Shown here: piece after piece, positions 25,542-35,022 of the stretch
Layout: each line of letters starts with the position of its first letter
How positions within the stretch are numbered: the stretch's first letter is position 1
Made by a program: the position numbers and the translations under genes
Notes under the pieces: generated by a model
Seen by the model: the letters and a program-made list of their open reading frames with translations, nothing else
What the model was told of the DNA's origin: nothing
Database searches by the model: none
NCBI GenBank assembly: GCA_020200095.1
Contig: JAIVJJ010000026.1
Location: forward strand, 1 to 36,578
Length of the DNA stretch: 36,578 bases
Direction of reading: 5' to 3'
Source: Acidobacteriota bacterium
GTDB taxonomy: Bacteria > Acidobacteriota > Blastocatellia > Pyrinomonadales > Pyrinomonadaceae

Positions 25542-25849
25542 TCCACGTCTTCTGCCGTAACATCGTAATGTGAAGCATGATAAACGGGCTTTCCATTTCT
25601 TAAAACGATTGCTTGCGGCGATTCATGATGGATACCCGTTTTTTCGGCAATCACGTTGGAAACATTTCGGGCGTGTTGAACAATGATTAAATTTATATCG
25701 GCGGCAGCTTTTGAAATTTCCTGATAAACGCCGGAGCTAATCGGGCAAGTTAAGCTGTGTTTGAACAAAACGACAGGCTTTTCAGATGATTTCTGAAAAA
25801 GATCATCCAATTCGTCGGTCGAGTTTATTTCTATAAAATTTGCTTTCAT
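25517..25849 (-). CDS. ytxJ: YtxJ-type monothiol bacilliredoxin
   Basis: A 110-residue thioredoxin-fold protein with the single-Cys motif KHSLTCPIS near residues 31-39 and cis-Pro region ESPQAIVLRNGKPVYHASHYDVT, the pattern of YtxJ/BrxC. The family removes bacillithiol from proteins, which suggests this organism makes bacillithiol (inference; no synthesis gene is in the window). Its ATG is 3 bases from the stop of the interrupted membrane-protein gene. The last residues are encoded by a heptad repeat. Confidence 0.87.
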   Translation of the reverse strand: MKANFIEINSTDELDDLFQKSSEKPVVLFKHSLTCPISSGVYQEISKAAADINLIIVQHARNVSNVIAEKTGIHHESPQAIVLRNGKPVYHASHYDVTAEDVEKMLEARH

Positions 25850-26035
25850 AATTTAATTATAACTTCCCGCGCTCTGAAAAGCATTCGGCGGTGGCGGCGA
25901 TTCAAAATTTGGATTGTTATTTGCCGGAAAAACTTTGCGATAAACGACCAGAGCGCCTGCAAACATAATCGGAAGCATTAAGCACTCACACAAAATTATT
26001 TTGATATTTTGGCACGAATCGTTAAAATTTGTTTC

Positions 26036-27066
26036 ATGCGCTTTATTAAATTATCTGAACCGGAAATTGCGACTTTGCAGGAAGGTCACAAAAACGGTTC
26101 TCAATTCCAGTTTCGCAATCGTTGTTTTTGCCTGATTTTATCTGGTCAAGGCAAAACCGTTCGGGAATTAGCAAAGTTCTTTGAAGTATCGCGCATCACC
26201 ATTTATGCGTGGTTCGACGCTTGGGAAACGGGCGGCATTACAGGTTTGATGAACCGAAAAGGACAGGGACGCAAACCGATTCTCTCGCTTCAAAACAAAG
26301 AACAGGTGGCGAAAGTCAAAGCCTTGATTGCCAAAAATCCGCAGTCGGTCAAGTCGGTAGTCGCCGAACTGGAACCGCAACTTCAGGTGAAAATGCACCC
26401 GGAAACGCTCAAGCGGTTTTTAAAAAACTTGGTTTCAGTTTCCGCCGCATCCGCACCTCTCTCGAGTCGAGGCAGGTGGCAGTTGAACGAGAGGCGGGCG
26501 AAGCGGCATTAAAAGTTCTTTTCAGGCTTGCCGCGACAAAACAGATTGATTTGTATTTTGGCGACGAAGCCGGTTTCTCGATGCAACCCGTTTTGCCGCG
26601 AGCGTGGCAGGCACGAGGCGAGCAAATCAGGATTTTCCCGCAGCGGGATAAAAAATTGAATTTGTTCGGCATCTTTCGCCCCGACAATGTGGCAATAACC
26701 TATCAAACAAAGGACAATATCAATTCCAAATTTTTAATTTCGGCGATTGATGACTTTTGCCGATACATTGAAAAGCCGACCGTTCTGGTTCTTGATAACG
26801 CTCCGGTGCATCGCTCAAAACTGTTCTCCGAGCAGATAGAAAAGTGGCAGGAAAAAGATTTGTATATTTTCTTTCTGCCGCGTTATTGTCCGCATTTGAA
26901 CAAGGCGGAAACCTTCTGGCGAAAAGCCAAATACGAATGGCTGAAACCGTCCGATTACGCCTCGTTTGCTAAATACGAGCGGAAAATCAAGGAGATTTTC
27001 AATGGAATCGGGCTAAAATATAAAGTGAATTTCAAAGAGCTAAAAGATAAAATCTATTTTGTGTGA
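26036..27066 (+). CDS. IS630-family transposase, two frames joined by a -1 shift
   Basis: Frame 1 from ATG 26036 encodes a helix-turn-helix region (TVRELAKFFEVSRITIYAWF) and a linker. Frame 2 encodes the DDE catalytic part: YFGDEAGFS (first Asp), VLVLDNAPVHRS (second Asp) and HLNKAETFWRKAKYEW (Glu). A -1 shift at 26419-26428 yields one protein of about 343 residues, the normal family length. Without it, frame 1 stops at 26512. The frame-2 start at 26209 in a separate reading is unlikely, as no ribosome-binding site is seen. All DDE residues are present, so it may be active. Confidence 0.88.
26419..26428 (+). promoter_or_regulatory. Probable -1 ribosomal frameshift site
   Basis: In the zero frame (TTT TTA AAA AAC) two canonical slippery heptamers overlap: T TTA AAA (26419-26425) and A AAA AAC (26422-26428). 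Slipping back one base leads directly to CTT GGT TTC of the second frame. A GC-rich region with a short CCTC...GAGG hairpin lies about 25 bases downstream. Confidence 0.7.
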
Positions 27067-27703
27067 CTGCTTAAGTAAACACCAACAAAACAAAGCAAAT
27101 AACCGACGATAATAAGCGCGGCTTGAAGAGCCATAAAACCGGCAATACCGCTCAAATTATTCCACACGGCTTTCGCGCTAAGTTTAAATGCATCCATTCC
27201 CGAAAGTTTATATTCGACAATCAAAGGATATGCAAAAAACAAAAAAGCGTGAATACTGCCCAAAATAAGAAATAAAAATATCATCTCGACCGTAAAAAAT
27301 CCTAGATAAGCAAATATTTCGTTAGGGTTCGGATTTTTTGAGTGCATCATCGAAAGTTGCATCATTATTAACGGAATATACGCTAAAATTCCTAAAATGA
27401 CGGCAGGAACAATTAGAACAAGCGAAGCTACTAAACCCGGAACCAAATAATCAAACCCTTTAAAAAGTCCTTCAAAAGTTACGCGCTGTCCGTTCATTTT
27501 TTGAAAAAGACAATAATAAATGCCGCAAAACATTGCGCCAAAAAGAATGCCGAAAGGCACGACCCCGGCAATAAGTATTCCGACAAATGTAATCGCAAAA
27601 AACAGCCAGTATTGGTCTTTTATCAATTCCCATCCTTCTTTCATACATTCGACGGGATGAATCACGCCGGTCTTAAATTCAATATTTTGCATAAATTTTA
27701 TTG

Positions 27704-27773
27704 GGGTAAATGGTAAAAAGTAAACAAAGAATTTTGTATTTCATTTACCATTAACCGTTCGCCACTTACCATT
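27704..27773. repeat. Heptad repeat (AATGGTA type) after glgP
   Basis: On the minus strand 27742-27773 reads AATGGTA, AGTGGCG, AACGGTT, AATGGTA, AATG. The opposite arm (27704-27725) has GTAAATG, GTAAAAA, GTAAAC and pairs only in part. It adjoins the glgP stop codon (27772-27774). Related to the AGTGGTR family, but decayed. Confidence 0.65.
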
Positions 27774-29973
27774 ATAAATAAATTTTCTCGATATAATCTT
27801 TCACCATACGGTCGCTGGAAAACTGCGGCGTAAGCGTCGCCAGAGCATTTTTCATTCGCCGAATCCATTCGCCCGGCAAATCGTTCTCGCCCTTTAAATA
27901 ATAAGCGGGGATAACTTCAGTTTCCAGAATTTGATAAAGTGATTCGGCATCGTTGATATCTGCTTCTTCATCTGTCAGTTCATTGCTTAAAGTTCCGATT
28001 GAAAACCCGTTTTCACCGTTAAAACCTTCAATCCACCAACCGTCGAGAATCGAAAGATTTAACCCGCCGTTCATCGCCGCTTTTTGCCCGCTTGTCCCTG
28101 ACGCTTCGAGCGGACGACGCGGAACATTGAGCCAGACATCAACACCCTGCGTTAGGTAACGAGCAACTTCTTGGTCGTAATCTTCCACAAAAACGGCACG
28201 ACGCTGCCATTCGGAATTTTGGTCAACGCTCATCAAATTTTGTAAAATTTCTTTTCCTGGTATGTCTTGCGGATGCGCTTTGCCCGCAAAAACGAACTGA
28301 ACTGGCTTTTCCGCGTCATTAACCATTTTCAAAAGTCGTTCTAAATCGTTAAACAGCAAATTCCAACGTTTATATCCTGCAACGCGGCGTGCAAATCCAA
28401 CGGTTAAAACATCTGCATCAAAAAGTTTGCGTGTGTCCCGATGTTCGTTGATAGTGTCGTGCGAGCCGATCTCCTTTGAAAAGGTTTTTTGCCGAACGAA
28501 TGCAATTAATAATTGTTTTAAAAGCCGATGTGTATTCCAAACTGCCGCATCAGGAATTTTTTCTATCGCTTTACGCCAAGCCGTCTTATCTTCCAAAACC
28601 TCCGCCCAATTCGCGCCGATGTGTTTTTCATAAAGCGTTTGAAACGCAGGCGCAATCCAGGTCGATGCGTGAACGCCGTTGGTTATGTGCGTAATCGGAA
28701 CTTCGTCTGCGCTTGTTTTTTCGGGAAACATTTTCAGCCAAAGCGTCCGCGAAACCTCGCCGTGTTTTTCGCTCACGCCGTTTGTCGAGCGCGTCATTCT
28801 TAAAGCAAGCGGCGTCATTCCAAACCATTCTTCTTTATCATCAACATTTGTGCGACCAAGTGCGAAAAGCTCATCTTTTGAAATTTTAAGCGCGTTGATG
28901 AAATTTTCGTCAAAACAGGCTGCGATAAGATCCGGCGAAAAAGTATCATTGCCTGCAGAGACTGGCGTGTGCGTTGTAAAAACGCATTTTTCGCGGACAG
29001 AAGAAACCGCATCTGAAAAATTCGTATTTTCGTTCGCCTCTAAAAATTCTCTTGCTAACTCTAAAGTCAAAAAAGCCGAATGCCCTTCATTTAAATGGTA
29101 AACCGTAGGCTCAATGCCGAGCTTTTTTAGAAGCCGCACGCCACCGATACCGAGAATTTTTTCCTGCACAACGCGCGTTTCCGCATCGCCCCCGTAGAGA
29201 TGTCCGGTAACAAGTTGATCAATCTCGGCGTTTTGCGAAATATTTGTATCGAGTAGATAAAGCGAGATTCTACCTATTTGCGCCAACCACGCCTGAGCGA
29301 AAACTTCGCGCCCGCGCATATGAATCATCACCAGAATTCTTTCGCCCATTTCATCCAAAACCGGCTGCAAGGCTAATTCATTAACAAAAGAATCGAAATA
29401 TCGCTCTTGCTGCCAACCATTGTGGGCAATCTTCTGCCGGAAGTAACCAAAGCGATACAATAAACCGACAGCGACGAGCGGAACATTTTTGTCGCTGGCG
29501 GACTTTAAATGATCACCGGCTAAAATTCCCAGTCCGCCCGAATAATTCGGCAGAGAATTATGTACGCCGTATTCGGCGCAAAAATATGCGACTGGATTTT
29601 GCGTTGTTATTTTTCCAAAACAGTTAGCGGGTTGCGAAAGATAATTTTCAAACTCGTTGGCAAAATGATTAGTTTTTTCGACATAATTGGCATCGTTAGC
29701 TTTTTGCCAAAGCCGAAATTCACAGACTTGTTTTAACAAAAGGCGCGGATTTTGTTCGGTTTTGTCCCACAAATACGGGTCGAGTTCACGCCAAATGTTT
29801 ATGCCTTCAGGTCGCCAAGACCAGAAAAAATTCCAAGCGAGGCGATCTAAAAACCGAAGATTTTCAGGCAGTTCGCGGTCGAAATAAAAATTGTTTCTAA
29901 AAATTTGTTCGGTTATTTGTTGCTTGGCTACTGGTTGCATATCGGAAAAAGTTTCGTTTGAAGTTTCCTTCAT
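27772..29973 (-). CDS. glgP: Alpha-glucan (glycogen/maltodextrin) phosphorylase, GT35
   Basis: A 733-residue phosphorylase that releases glucose-1-phosphate from glycogen or maltodextrin. Features: the N-terminal DUF3417-type region (RFLDRLAWNFFWSWRPEG), YFCAEYGVHNSLPNYSGGLG with the GILAGDHLKSASD loop, HLNEGHSAFL, TTHTPVSAGND, TVGFARRVAGYKRW and the PLP-lysine motif PLEASGTSGQKAAMNGGLN. It is about 100 residues shorter than many actinobacterial homologues, mostly at the C-terminus after DYIEKIYL; this looks like natural family variation. No glycogen-synthesis gene is nearby. Confidence 0.93.
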   Translation of the reverse strand: MKETSNETFSDMQPVAKQQITEQIFRNNFYFDRELPENLRFLDRLAWNFFWSWRPEGINIWRELDPYLWDKTEQNPRLLLKQVCEFRLWQKANDANYVEKTNHFANEFENYLSQPANCFGKITTQNPVAYFCAEYGVHNSLPNYSGGLGILAGDHLKSASDKNVPLVAVGLLYRFGYFRQKIAHNGWQQERYFDSFVNELALQPVLDEMGERILVMIHMRGREVFAQAWLAQIGRISLYLLDTNISQNAEIDQLVTGHLYGGDAETRVVQEKILGIGGVRLLKKLGIEPTVYHLNEGHSAFLTLELAREFLEANENTNFSDAVSSVREKCVFTTHTPVSAGNDTFSPDLIAACFDENFINALKISKDELFALGRTNVDDKEEWFGMTPLALRMTRSTNGVSEKHGEVSRTLWLKMFPEKTSADEVPITHITNGVHASTWIAPAFQTLYEKHIGANWAEVLEDKTAWRKAIEKIPDAAVWNTHRLLKQLLIAFVRQKTFSKEIGSHDTINEHRDTRKLFDADVLTVGFARRVAGYKRWNLLFNDLERLLKMVNDAEKPVQFVFAGKAHPQDIPGKEILQNLMSVDQNSEWQRRAVFVEDYDQEVARYLTQGVDVWLNVPRRPLEASGTSGQKAAMNGGLNLSILDGWWIEGFNGENGFSIGTLSNELTDEEADINDAESLYQILETEVIPAYYLKGENDLPGEWIRRMKNALATLTPQFSSDRMVKDYIEKIYL

Positions 29974-30102
29974 AAAGTTTTGGAGGCAAATTTTGTAAGT
30001 TATTTTTCAAGCGTAATAAAGAAATTAAAAATAACAATATCAAGTTTTCACCAGCAAACATATTAACAAAAAGACGGCGAAAACTCCCGTTTGTCTAAAA
30101 AA

Positions 30103-30645
30103 TTAAAAAATGTGATTTTTAAGAAAAATTTCAGCGTCCTCCATTGAGAAAAAAACAAAGCGCACTTGCTTGATTTGTTCGTTTTGCGCCAGAAAATTTT
30201 TTACAGCTTTTGATGAAATGTTTGCGGCTTGCTGTTTCGGGTAACCATAAATTCCGGTTGAAACGGCGGGGAAGGCAATTGTTTCAAGGTTATTTTCCGA
30301 TGCTAAAGCGAGAGAATTTCTATAACAATTTGCCAAAAGTTCGGCTTCGCGCCCGCGATGTTCACTGTAAACGGGTCCAACCGTATGAATAACAAATTTT
30401 GCTTTCAGATTTCCGCCGCTTGTGATAACTGCTTCGCCGGTTGGCAATCCGTTCGGATAATTTTTACGACGGATTTCTCTGCATTCTTCTAAAATCTTTT
30501 GCCCGCTTTGCGCGTGAATCGCACCGTCAACACCGCCCCCACCGAGCAAAGAGGAATTTGCGGCATTTACAATTGCATCACAAGTTTCCTGCGTGATGTC
30601 CCCGACTTTGACAATTACTCGCTCGTTCAAAAATTCTTGTTGCAT
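30103..30645 (-). CDS. Macrodomain protein (O-acetyl-ADP-ribose deacetylase-like)
   Basis: A 180-residue single macrodomain. The ADP-ribose-binding signatures are VKVGDITQ near the N-terminus, NAANSSLLGGGGVDGAIH (residues about 28-45) and the SGGNLKAKFVIHTVGP and AFPAVSTGIYGYP loops. Members remove ADP-ribose from proteins or hydrolyse O-acetyl-ADP-ribose. A hypothetical small gene lies upstream, separated by a perfect inverted repeat. Start ATG 30645 gives the usual family N-terminus. Confidence 0.93.
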   Translation of the reverse strand: MQQEFLNERVIVKVGDITQETCDAIVNAANSSLLGGGGVDGAIHAQSGQKILEECREIRRKNYPNGLPTGEAVITSGGNLKAKFVIHTVGPVYSEHRGREAELLANCYRNSLALASENNLETIAFPAVSTGIYGYPKQQAANISSKAVKNFLAQNEQIKQVRFVFFSMEDAEIFLKNHIF

Positions 30646-30657
30646 AAAAGAAATTCA

Positions 30658-30725
30658 AACAGGATAGACAGGATTTACAGGATAAGTGAAAAAAATGGCA
30701 TCCTGTAAATCCTGTCTATCCTGTT
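30658..30725. repeat. Perfect 26-bp inverted repeat of 9-base units (ACAGGATnn)
   Basis: Arms 30658-30683 and 30700-30725 are exact complements: ACAGGATAG, ACAGGATTT, ACAGGAT on the left. The loop is 16 bases. Same design as the heptad hairpins, but with a 9-base period. It sits between two minus-strand genes. Confidence 0.88.
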
Positions 30726-30735
30726 AATTTTTCGT

Positions 30736-30927
30736 TTATTCTAACGGCTCAACGCGTGATATTCCGCTCGTGGCTTGAATATCATCAAAATTATGAATTC
30801 TGAATTTGCCGTTTTCCTCGACAAATTCTTCAATAAACGGGTCGCACAAAGCGTGTTTTGCTTCTTCGACGGTGAAATAATTTCCTTCAACTATCAGACA
30901 AAATTCGGTAGATTTTGTGTTATTCAT
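30736..30927 (-). CDS. Small hypothetical protein
   Basis: 63 residues from ATG 30927 (MNNTKSTEFCLIVEGNYFTV). The frame extends to a TTG at 31011, but that stretch is A/T-rich and unlike the rest. The protein is acidic with an alternating pattern that suggests a small alpha/beta fold (FTVEEAKHALCDPFIEEFVEE). No family recognised and no ribosome-binding site seen. Confidence 0.5.
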   Translation of the reverse strand: MNNTKSTEFCLIVEGNYFTVEEAKHALCDPFIEEFVEENGKFRIHNFDDIQATSGISRVEPLE

Positions 30928-31114
30928 ATTTGTAGAAAAAACATAAACTTTCAAACGAGAAAATTTTACATCAAAAAATTTCCGTTGAAAATAAAAATTT
31001 CTTTCTAACAAATTTTCTCAAGCGAAATAGTTTTTATAATTTCTGCCGCATTGCTTCCCGATAATATATTTCTTATCATTTCAACAAATCTTATAAAGGA
31101 AAAATAATTTACAA

Positions 31115-32161
31115 ATGATAATACCCGTAAAATGGAGCGACGAAGGCGTTTTAATGCTTGACCAACGCCTTTTGCCGACCGAAGAAAAATGGCTTACTTT
31201 GCGTTCTTTCACTGAAGTTGCCGACGGAATACGCGATATGGTTGTGCGTGGCGCGCCGGCGATTGGGGTTTCAGCCGCTTATGGTATTGCGCTCGGCGCA
31301 AAAAATTTTGTCGGAACAAACATTGCGGATTTGGAAGACGAACTGGATTATGTGTGCGAAGTAATAGGTAAAACACGTCCGACCGCCGTTAATCTTTTTT
31401 GGGCGATTGAGAGAATGAAACGCACATTCCAAAAAGCAAAATTGGAGGGTAAATCGGTTTCGGAAATCAAGCAGATTTTAATCGAAGATGCGAAAGCGAT
31501 TCACGAAGAGGACATCGAATCGCAGCGCCTAATTGCCAAATTCGGCGGTGAGCTTATCGAAAATGATTCGACCGTTTTAACTCATTGCAACGCCGGTGCG
31601 CTAGCGACGGGCGGAGTTTGGGGAACGGCGCTTGGCGTTATTCGCGGCGCGGTTGACCAAGGCAAAACAGTTTCAGTCATTGCCGATGAAACTCGACCGT
31701 ATTTGCAAGGCGCACGCCTTACCGCTTGGGAACTTTTACAGGATGATATTCCGGTAACTTTAATTACCGATAGTATGAGCGGTCATATGATGCAAAAGGG
31801 AAAGGTTCACGCCGTTGTCGTCGGTTCTGACCGAATTGCCGCCAATGGTGATGTCGCTAACAAAATCGGAACTTATATGGTTGCGGTTCTGGCAAAGCAG
31901 CATAAAGTTCCGTTTTATGTTGCCGCGCCGCTTTCCACCGTTGATTTAAATTGTCCGACGGGCGAAGAAATTCCGATTGAAGAAAGAAACATTCGGGAAA
32001 TCACGCACGTCCAACACATACAACTCGCTCCCGAAGGCGTTTCGGTCAACAATTACGCTTTTGACGTTACGCCCAATGAATTCGTAACGGCGATTATCAC
32101 TGAGAAAGGCGTGGCGCGAAAACCTTTCACGGAGAGTTTACGTAAAATGTTCGAAGAGTAA
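31115..32161 (+). CDS. mtnA: Methylthioribose-1-phosphate isomerase
   Basis: A 348-residue enzyme of the methionine salvage pathway (MTR-1-P to MTRu-1-P). Family signatures are [16 protein letters not shown], the catalytic Cys in [31 protein letters not shown] and the catalytic Asp in [20 protein letters not shown]. This separates it from the related eIF2B-like proteins. Length is normal. No other salvage gene is adjacent. It is followed 26 bp later by the M28 peptidase in the same direction. Confidence 0.95.
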   Translation: MIIPVKWSDEGVLMLDQRLLPTEEKWLTLRSFTEVADGIRDMVVRGAPAIGVSAAYGIALGAKNFVGTNIADLEDELDYVCEVIGKTRPTAVNLFWAIERMKRTFQKAKLEGKSVSEIKQILIEDAKAIHEEDIESQRLIAKFGGELIENDSTVLTHCNAGALATGGVWGTALGVIRGAVDQGKTVSVIADETRPYLQGARLTAWELLQDDIPVTLITDSMSGHMMQKGKVHAVVVGSDRIAANGDVANKIGTYMVAVLAKQHKVPFYVAAPLSTVDLNCPTGEEIPIEERNIREITHVQHIQLAPEGVSVNNYAFDVTPNEFVTAIITEKGVARKPFTESLRKMFEE

Positions 32162-32301
32162 TTTCTAACAGATTACACACGCTCGCAATGATTTTGAAAA
32201 CAAAATCATTATTTACTAAAGTAAAATTAACAACCGTTGTTTTAATCAAATTCATTTTTATCTCTCTAATTTGTTTAATCTGTAAAAAAGTATTAAAAAA
32301 T

Positions 32302-33987
32302 ATGAAAACAATCACTATAAAATTCAATTCGCTTTTATTGTTAGCATCAATCTTCTTTCAAACTACGGCAACAGTTAAAGCGCAACAGGCAACAGCGAAA
32401 GAATCCGATATCAATGCTCAAATCCGTAAGGAAGCAACGGCGCAAAATTCGCAAATTATGCGAACTCTTTACTATTTTACCGACGTTTACGGACCGCGAT
32501 TGACCGGCTCACCAAATCATAAAGCGGCAGCAGATTGGGCAGTCAAGCAGATGAAAGAGTGGGGCTTTGACAAAGCGTACCTCGAGCCGTGGGATTTTGG
32601 ACATCTCGGCTGGGTGAACGAACGTACTTCCGGTTTTATTACCGCACCTGTCCAAGACTCTTTAGTTTTTGAAGTTCTCGCGTGGACGCCCGGCACAAAC
32701 GGCGCGGTTCGAGGTTCGGCATTTCAACTAAATCCGCCGGAAAGAGCGACGCAGGAAGAATTAACCGCTTACTTAAACAGCATCAAAGATAAAGTCAGAG
32801 GGAATATGATTTTGATGGGCAAGCCCGCCGTTATTCCCATTAATTTCAATCCGTCGAATAAACGAGTTAACGAAGAGGAAATTAAAAGGCGTCTTGACCC
32901 GACTGCAACGCCGCAGCCTTTTCCGACGCCGCGTGCGGTACAGAGTCCGGCTCCAACTCCGCGCCCGAATCAGATAAACTTTTCGCAAATCGCTCAACAG
33001 CTTGATCAATTTTTGCTCGACAACGGAGCGGCAGTTCGTATCAATGACGCCGGACGCGAACACGGACAAATCCGCGCATTCAATAATCGCACTTTCGACG
33101 TTTCCAAAGTTGTTCCAACCGTCGTAATGCGAAATGAAGACTATGGTCGTATCTCACGTCTTTTATCAAACGGAAATTCTGTCTCTCTCGAATTCGATAT
33201 CCGCAACCGCACTATTCCTGAAGGCACCACATCTTATAACACCATCGGCGAAATAACGGGAACAGATAAAAAAGATGAAGTGATAATGCTCGGCGGACAT
33301 CTAGATTCATGGCACGCTGCGACGGGTGCAACCGACAACGCAATAGGTTGTGCGATTATGATGGAAGCCGCGCGTATCTTAAAAACAATTGGTGTCAAAC
33401 CACGCCGCACAATTCGCGTTGCTCTTTGGTCAGGCGAAGAGCAGGGTCTGCTTGGCTCTCAAGCATATGTTAAAAAACACTTTGGTTCGTTTGAAAATCC
33501 GACGTCTGATTACGCCAAATTCGGCGGCTATTTCAACATTGATTCGGGAACGGGCAGAGCCAGAGGAATGAGTGTTTTCGGACCGCCTGAAGCCGCCGCC
33601 ATTTTACGTGAAAATCTGACTGGCTTCTCAGATGTAGGTTTTCTCGGTGTTATCAACGGACGCAGCCGTGGACTTGGCGGCTCTGACCATACATCGTTTA
33701 ATCAAGCAGGCTTGCCTGGCATCGGCGTGATGCAAGACCCAATTGAATATGGCACGCACACCTGGCATACAAACCTTGACACTTACGAGCGCATTGTTCC
33801 TGAAGACGTTCAAAATGCAGCAATTGTTATTGCTTCGGCGGTTTATACGCTGGCAATGCGCAACGAATTGTTGCCGCGTTATACAAAAGAACAGATGCCG
33901 CTTTTGCCTGCGTCCCCAACCCCGACTCCAACGCCCGCAGCAACTGCAACTCCTTCTGCGTCGCCGACTCCTAAGCCGCGCAGTTAG
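32302..33987 (+). CDS. Secreted M28-family zinc metallopeptidase
   Basis: About 561 residues from ATG 32302, chosen because a standard signal peptide begins there ([20 protein letters not shown], cleavage near VKAQQ); the frame is open to 32188. The zinc ligands of the M28 aminopeptidase core are visible: His-Asp in GGHLDSWH, Asp in ATDNAIG, Glu-Glu in WSGEEQG, Asp in NIDSGTG and His in [13 protein letters not shown]-like insert precedes the core and contains a Pro-rich linker ([18 protein letters not shown]). The C-terminus is a Pro/Thr/Ala-rich tail (residues about 538-561). Likely an aminopeptidase acting outside the cytoplasm. Confidence 0.92.
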   Translation: MKTITIKFNSLLLLASIFFQTTATVKAQQATAKESDINAQIRKEATAQNSQIMRTLYYFTDVYGPRLTGSPNHKAAADWAVKQMKEWGFDKAYLEPWDFGHLGWVNERTSGFITAPVQDSLVFEVLAWTPGTNGAVRGSAFQLNPPERATQEELTAYLNSIKDKVRGNMILMGKPAVIPINFNPSNKRVNEEEIKRRLDPTATPQPFPTPRAVQSPAPTPRPNQINFSQIAQQLDQFLLDNGAAVRINDAGREHGQIRAFNNRTFDVSKVVPTVVMRNEDYGRISRLLSNGNSVSLEFDIRNRTIPEGTTSYNTIGEITGTDKKDEVIMLGGHLDSWHAATGATDNAIGCAIMMEAARILKTIGVKPRRTIRVALWSGEEQGLLGSQAYVKKHFGSFENPTSDYAKFGGYFNIDSGTGRARGMSVFGPPEAAAILRENLTGFSDVGFLGVINGRSRGLGGSDHTSFNQAGLPGIGVMQDPIEYGTHTWHTNLDTYERIVPEDVQNAAIVIASAVYTLAMRNELLPRYTKEQMPLLPASPTPTPTPAATATPSASPTPKPRS

Positions 33988-33996
33988 TTCTAAATA

Positions 33997-34050
33997 GAAA
34001 AATGAAAAAAGTCTCGCTAAATTTTTACAGCGAGACTTTTTTCATTTTTC
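33997..34050. terminator. Bidirectional terminator with a perfect 22-bp stem
   Basis: Arms 33997-34018 and 34029-34050 are exact complements with GTCTCGCT/AGCGAGAC at the base of the loop and A/T runs outside it, so each strand has a T tract. The loop is 10 bases. It lies between the convergent peptidase and epimerase genes. Confidence 0.9.
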
Positions 34051-34063
34051 TTCTTAAACATTA

Positions 34064-35020
34064 CTATTTCGCAAAACGGCTTTGTTTCCACCAATCAATT
34101 GTTTTTCGCAAGCCTTCCTCTAAGCCGACGAGTTTTGTGTAATTCAGACATTCAACAGCCTTTTGATTGCTTGCCTGCGAGTGTTTCACGTCGCCTTTGC
34201 GTTCGGGTTGATACTCGGCAAAAATATTTTCTTTGCCAGTGATTTTTTTGATAGTTTCGAGAAGCTCGTTTAAAGTAATACGTTCACCGTTAGCGACGTT
34301 CATCACTTCGCCGATACCTTTTGTTGTTTGCGCGGCTTTCATATTCGCGTCAACAACATTTGCAATAAAAGTAAAATCTCTCGAAGTTTCACCGTCTCCA
34401 TAAATAACAGGTTTTTTACCGGACATCAGCGCATCAACAAAACGTGAAATCACGCCTGAATACTGCGATGAAGGATTTTGACGGGGACCGAAGACGTTAA
34501 AATAGCGTAGCGAAATCGTTTCTAAATCAAATACGTTTGAAAAAACTTTGCAATAATATTCGCCCATCAGCTTTGCCCCAGCGTATGGCGAAAGCGGCTC
34601 GGGCAGCATCGTTTCAACTTTAGGCAATGTCGGCTGGTCACCGTAGGCGGAACTTGACGCGGCGTAAATTAACCGTTTGACATTGTTTTCTTTTGCTTTT
34701 GTGAGAAGATTAAATGTTCCGTTGACACAGGCTTCGTGAGTTTCTTTCGGATTTTCAACCGAGCGCGGAACTGAAGGCAAAGCAGCTTGATGGAAAATTA
34801 TTTCGACATCTTCCATTGCTTTCTTTAATGCTTCGTCATTGTTTATATCGCCTTCGATAAAATCAAAATCGCCTCTAATTTCATCAAGGTTTTCCCGAAA
34901 ACCCGTGACAAAATTATCAATAATGCAGACCTTCGCGCCTTGCGCAATAAGTTCGTCCGCAAGATTTGAACCGATAAAACCCGCGCCGCCCGTTACAAGT
35001 ACTTTTGTGGTTAGAGACAT
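34064..35020 (-). CDS. NAD-dependent nucleotide-sugar epimerase/dehydratase
   Basis: A 318-residue extended-SDR enzyme: NAD motif TGGAGFIGS (residues about 10-18), Asp at the end of strand 2 (IIDNFVTG), the SSSAYG strand with catalytic Ser and the YxxxK pair in SPYAGAKLMGEYY. The AALPSVPRSVENP segment is typical of UDP-N-acetylglucosamine/UDP-glucuronate C4-epimerases (WbpP/TviC-like). With the adjacent UDP-glucose dehydrogenase it fits the supply of UDP-glucuronate-derived sugars for a surface polysaccharide (inference). There is no ribosome-binding site: the ATG follows a heptad hairpin by 2 bases. Confidence 0.9.
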   Translation of the reverse strand: MSLTTKVLVTGGAGFIGSNLADELIAQGAKVCIIDNFVTGFRENLDEIRGDFDFIEGDINNDEALKKAMEDVEIIFHQAALPSVPRSVENPKETHEACVNGTFNLLTKAKENNVKRLIYAASSSAYGDQPTLPKVETMLPEPLSPYAGAKLMGEYYCKVFSNVFDLETISLRYFNVFGPRQNPSSQYSGVISRFVDALMSGKKPVIYGDGETSRDFTFIANVVDANMKAAQTTKGIGEVMNVANGERITLNELLETIKKITGKENIFAEYQPERKGDVKHSQASNQKAVECLNYTKLVGLEEGLRKTIDWWKQSRFAK

Positions 35021-35022
35021 TT

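Larger units (their letters stand above)
25981..27071 (+). mobile_element. IS630-family insertion sequence, 1091 bp
   Basis: Terminal inverted repeats are AGCACTCACACAAAATtattTT at the left end and, in complement, AGCAGTCACACAAAATagatTT at the right end. The element is flanked by the TA duplication typical of IS630/Tc1 (25979-25980 and 27072-27073). It carries one transposase gene in two overlapping frames. Complete ends and little decay suggest a recent insertion. Confidence 0.92.
25853..27692 (-). pseudogene. Multi-pass membrane protein gene interrupted by an IS630-family element
   Basis: The 5' part runs from ATG 27692 to 27072 (207 codons, about five hydrophobic segments, starting MQNIEFKTGVIHPVECMKEG). 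The 3' part is 25978-25853 (MLPIMFAGALVVYRKVFPAN..., 41 codons then TAA). Removing the element and one copy of the TA duplication joins them exactly in frame as ...GVYL-MLPIMFAG..., giving 248 residues. Function not recognised; the C-terminal tail is Pro-rich. In the present state the 5' part ends with five element-encoded residues (SSHTK). It is upstream of ytxJ in the same direction, so the insertion may also affect ytxJ expression. Confidence 0.9.

Noticed and set aside
26209-26427. Separate GTG start for the second transposase frame
   Set aside because: The stretch before the slippery site is an out-of-frame reading of the first ORF; a -1 shift explains the join.
28679-29101. 140-codon frame opposite the glycogen phosphorylase gene
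   Set aside because: Shadow of a well-supported gene; no independent evidence.
27772-29973. Possible truncation of glgP
   Set aside because: All catalytic and PLP motifs are present and C-terminal length varies in the family, so it is treated as intact.
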